Below are positions 4,490 to 5,970 of a stretch of DNA of 5,970 bases, one piece after another. A program made the translations under genes and the position numbers. The notes below the pieces were generated by a model. It was not told the DNA's origin. It searched no databases and saw only the letters and a list, made by a program, of their open reading frames with translations. Positions within the stretch are counted from its first letter, which is position 1, and each line of letters starts with the position of its first letter. Origin of the DNA: AB-629-J13 sp964496365 (GTDB lineage Bacteria > Fidelibacterota > Marinisomatia > Marinisomatales > AB-629-J13); assembly GCA_964496365.1 (NCBI GenBank), contig CAZBZK010000090.1, positions 1 to 5,970 of the forward strand, read 5' to 3'.

Positions 4490-5970
4490 ATGAACATTCC
4501 TCCGTATAAACGACTGGCAAGATTGGTCTTCACCTATTGGCATTTTTTATTGGCTTCTTCCATTGCCGCTATTTTTTTTGTATTGCTCAACAGTTTGTCC
4601 ATATGGTTAACAGCATCGTTAATTAATAATATATTAACGGATTTTGACTCCATTATTCAAGAACAGAAACAATGGGCGGATTCTGCATCACTAAACTTGA
4701 ATGATACCATCAAATATTTAAGTAATAAAGTCATTTTAAAACCCACTCAAGTTGAATCGCTCAGGCAATTATGCTATTTTATATTTGGTACATTTTTGTT
4801 TAAAAATGTATTCCTCTACATTAAAAATGTATTGGTATCTTACGTTCAATTTTCTCTAATTGTAAAAATCAGAAACAACTTATACAGTCACATTCACAAA
4901 CTTTCTATGAACTTTTTTGATAAAAAGAAATCAGGAGAACTCACATCCATATTGATGAATGATGTGGCTGTCATGCAGAATGCTTTTACCAGTACATTTC
5001 AAAATTTATTGGTTGAGCCAATAAATATTCTTGTTTTTTGTTTTTTACTATTTGTAATTAATTGGAAATTAGCAATCATTGCAATGCTGACCTTGCCATT
5101 CGCTACTTTTTTATATGTAAATGTTGGAAAAAGTATCAGAAGAAAATCCACAAGAATTCAGGAAAAAATTGCACAAATCATGAATCATTTATCTGAAACG
5201 TTGTTTTCCATTAGGGTGATTAAAGCATTTGCAGGACAAAAATATGAAGTGAGTCGGTTCACCCGAGAGAGCAAACGTTTTTTCAAATTATTAATGCGTC
5301 GGGCAAAACTGGATAATCTTGCGACACCCATCAATGAAATGATTGGAATTTCTATTGGTGTGCTTTTATTGTGGTATGGTGGACTTCAAGTGATTCAAAC
5401 AGACACCTTGACATCTGAGGATTTTCTTAGATTTATTTTATTATTGTTTGCAATGCTGGCACCCATCAAAAATTTGGGTGCGGTAAATATTGCCATTCAA
5501 AATAGTTTGGCAGCATCTGAAAGAGTTTTCACCATTCTGGATTCAAAACCTAATATAAATGATTCAAAAGATGCTGTAGAAATCTCAACTTTTACCCATG
5601 AAATTCAATTCAGACATGTTTCGTTTGACTACGAAAAAAAATCGGATGCAGTGTTAACAGATATATCATTTTCTATTCCGAGAGGATCTGTAATAGCTCT
5701 GGTAGGTGCAAGTGGTGCAGGTAAATCAACCATTGCAGATTTAATTCCTCGATTTTACGATGTAACTTCCGGAAAGATTTCAATTGATGGACTGGATATT
5801 CGTGACATGAAAATTGAACCGTTAAGAAAAATGATGGGGATTGTGAGCCAAGAAGTAATTTTATTCAATGATACGATTTTAAATAATGTGTCATACGGTC
5901 AGTCTAAAATGGATGAAAAGACAATTTTATCCGCATTAAATACTGCAAACGCAATGGAGTATATTGACCA
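4490..5970 (+). CDS. MsbA-like ABC exporter (membrane domain fused to ATPase), 3' truncated by window
   Basis: The first 493 residues of a half-transporter that would work as a dimer in the inner membrane, using ATP to export a lipid or other hydrophobic substrate. The membrane domain has six hydrophobic segments at about 15-38, 92-113, 172-190, 193-210, 280-298 and 311-330. Typical exporter sequences lie between them: LSMNFFDKKKSGELTS (138-153) and ETLFSIRVIKAFAGQ (236-250). The ATPase domain starts near 370 and shows an A-loop aromatic (Y381), Walker A GASGAGKST (406-414) and the Q-loop glutamine (Q454). The LSGGQ signature, Walker B, D-loop and H-loop should lie past the right edge. The first external loop is long (about 40-90), polar and charged, as I recall for FCB relatives of MsbA. 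The start ATG 4490 gives a normal N-terminus; no ribosome-binding site is seen. The family is firm; lipid A flippase versus multidrug exporter cannot be decided. Confidence 0.92.
   Translation, partial: MNIPPYKRLARLVFTYWHFLLASSIAAIFFVLLNSLSIWLTASLINNILTDFDSIIQEQKQWADSASLNLNDTIKYLSNKVILKPTQVESLRQLCYFIFGTFLFKNVFLYIKNVLVSYVQFSLIVKIRNNLYSHIHKLSMNFFDKKKSGELTSILMNDVAVMQNAFTSTFQNLLVEPINILVFCFLLFVINWKLAIIAMLTLPFATFLYVNVGKSIRRKSTRIQEKIAQIMNHLSETLFSIRVIKAFAGQKYEVSRFTRESKRFFKLLMRRAKLDNLATPINEMIGISIGVLLLWYGGLQVIQTDTLTSEDFLRFILLLFAMLAPIKNLGAVNIAIQNSLAASERVFTILDSKPNINDSKDAVEISTFTHEIQFRHVSFDYEKKSDAVLTDISFSIPRGSVIALVGASGAGKSTIADLIPRFYDVTSGKISIDGLDIRDMKIEPLRKMMGIVSQEVILFNDTILNNVSYGQSKMDEKTILSALNTANAMEYID

Overview
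The window is an AT-rich, gene-dense stretch of a bacterial chromosome. It holds one partial tRNA gene, six complete protein genes and one protein gene cut by the right edge. The gene families suggest a member of the FCB group (Bacteroidota, Chlorobiota, Ignavibacteria or Marinimicrobia-like lineages), possibly a marine Marinimicrobia-type organism. Three features point that way: a short AMP nucleosidase without the E. coli regulatory domain, a GroES-like co-chaperone carrying an internal insertion, and an MsbA-type ABC exporter with a long first periplasmic loop. Ribosome-binding sites are patchy: clear for some genes, absent for others. The lineage is inferred from remembered family features, not from a search.

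Layout, left to right. (1) Positions 1-52, minus strand: 5' two thirds of tRNA-Glu(UUC), running off the left edge. (2) 190-669, minus: a small two-helix membrane protein with a C-terminal zinc ribbon, GTG start. (3) A 140-bp divergent intergenic region. (4) 810-2344, plus: exodeoxyribonuclease III/AP endonuclease (xth) and AMP nucleosidase (amn), joined by an ATGA stop/start overlap. (5) 2338-3918, minus: a GroES-like protein followed by the radical-SAM protein HemW. HemW runs tail to tail into amn, with a 7-bp overlap of the coding ends. (6) A 73-bp divergent region. (7) 3992-4411, plus: a YjcF/ElaA-type GNAT acyltransferase starting at TTG. (8) 4490 to the edge, plus: an MsbA-like ABC exporter, containing the membrane domain and the first third of the ATPase domain.

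The genes are mostly housekeeping: translation (tRNA), DNA base-excision repair (Xth), AMP breakdown to adenine and ribose 5-phosphate (Amn), heme trafficking (HemW), protein folding or a related GroES-like role, and lipid or drug export. I see no mobile element, CRISPR array, defence cluster or new multi-gene system. The most notable point is that hemW has no ATG, GTG, TTG or CTG codon that could start it upstream of its iron-sulfur cysteines, although the reading frame and conserved sequence clearly continue there.
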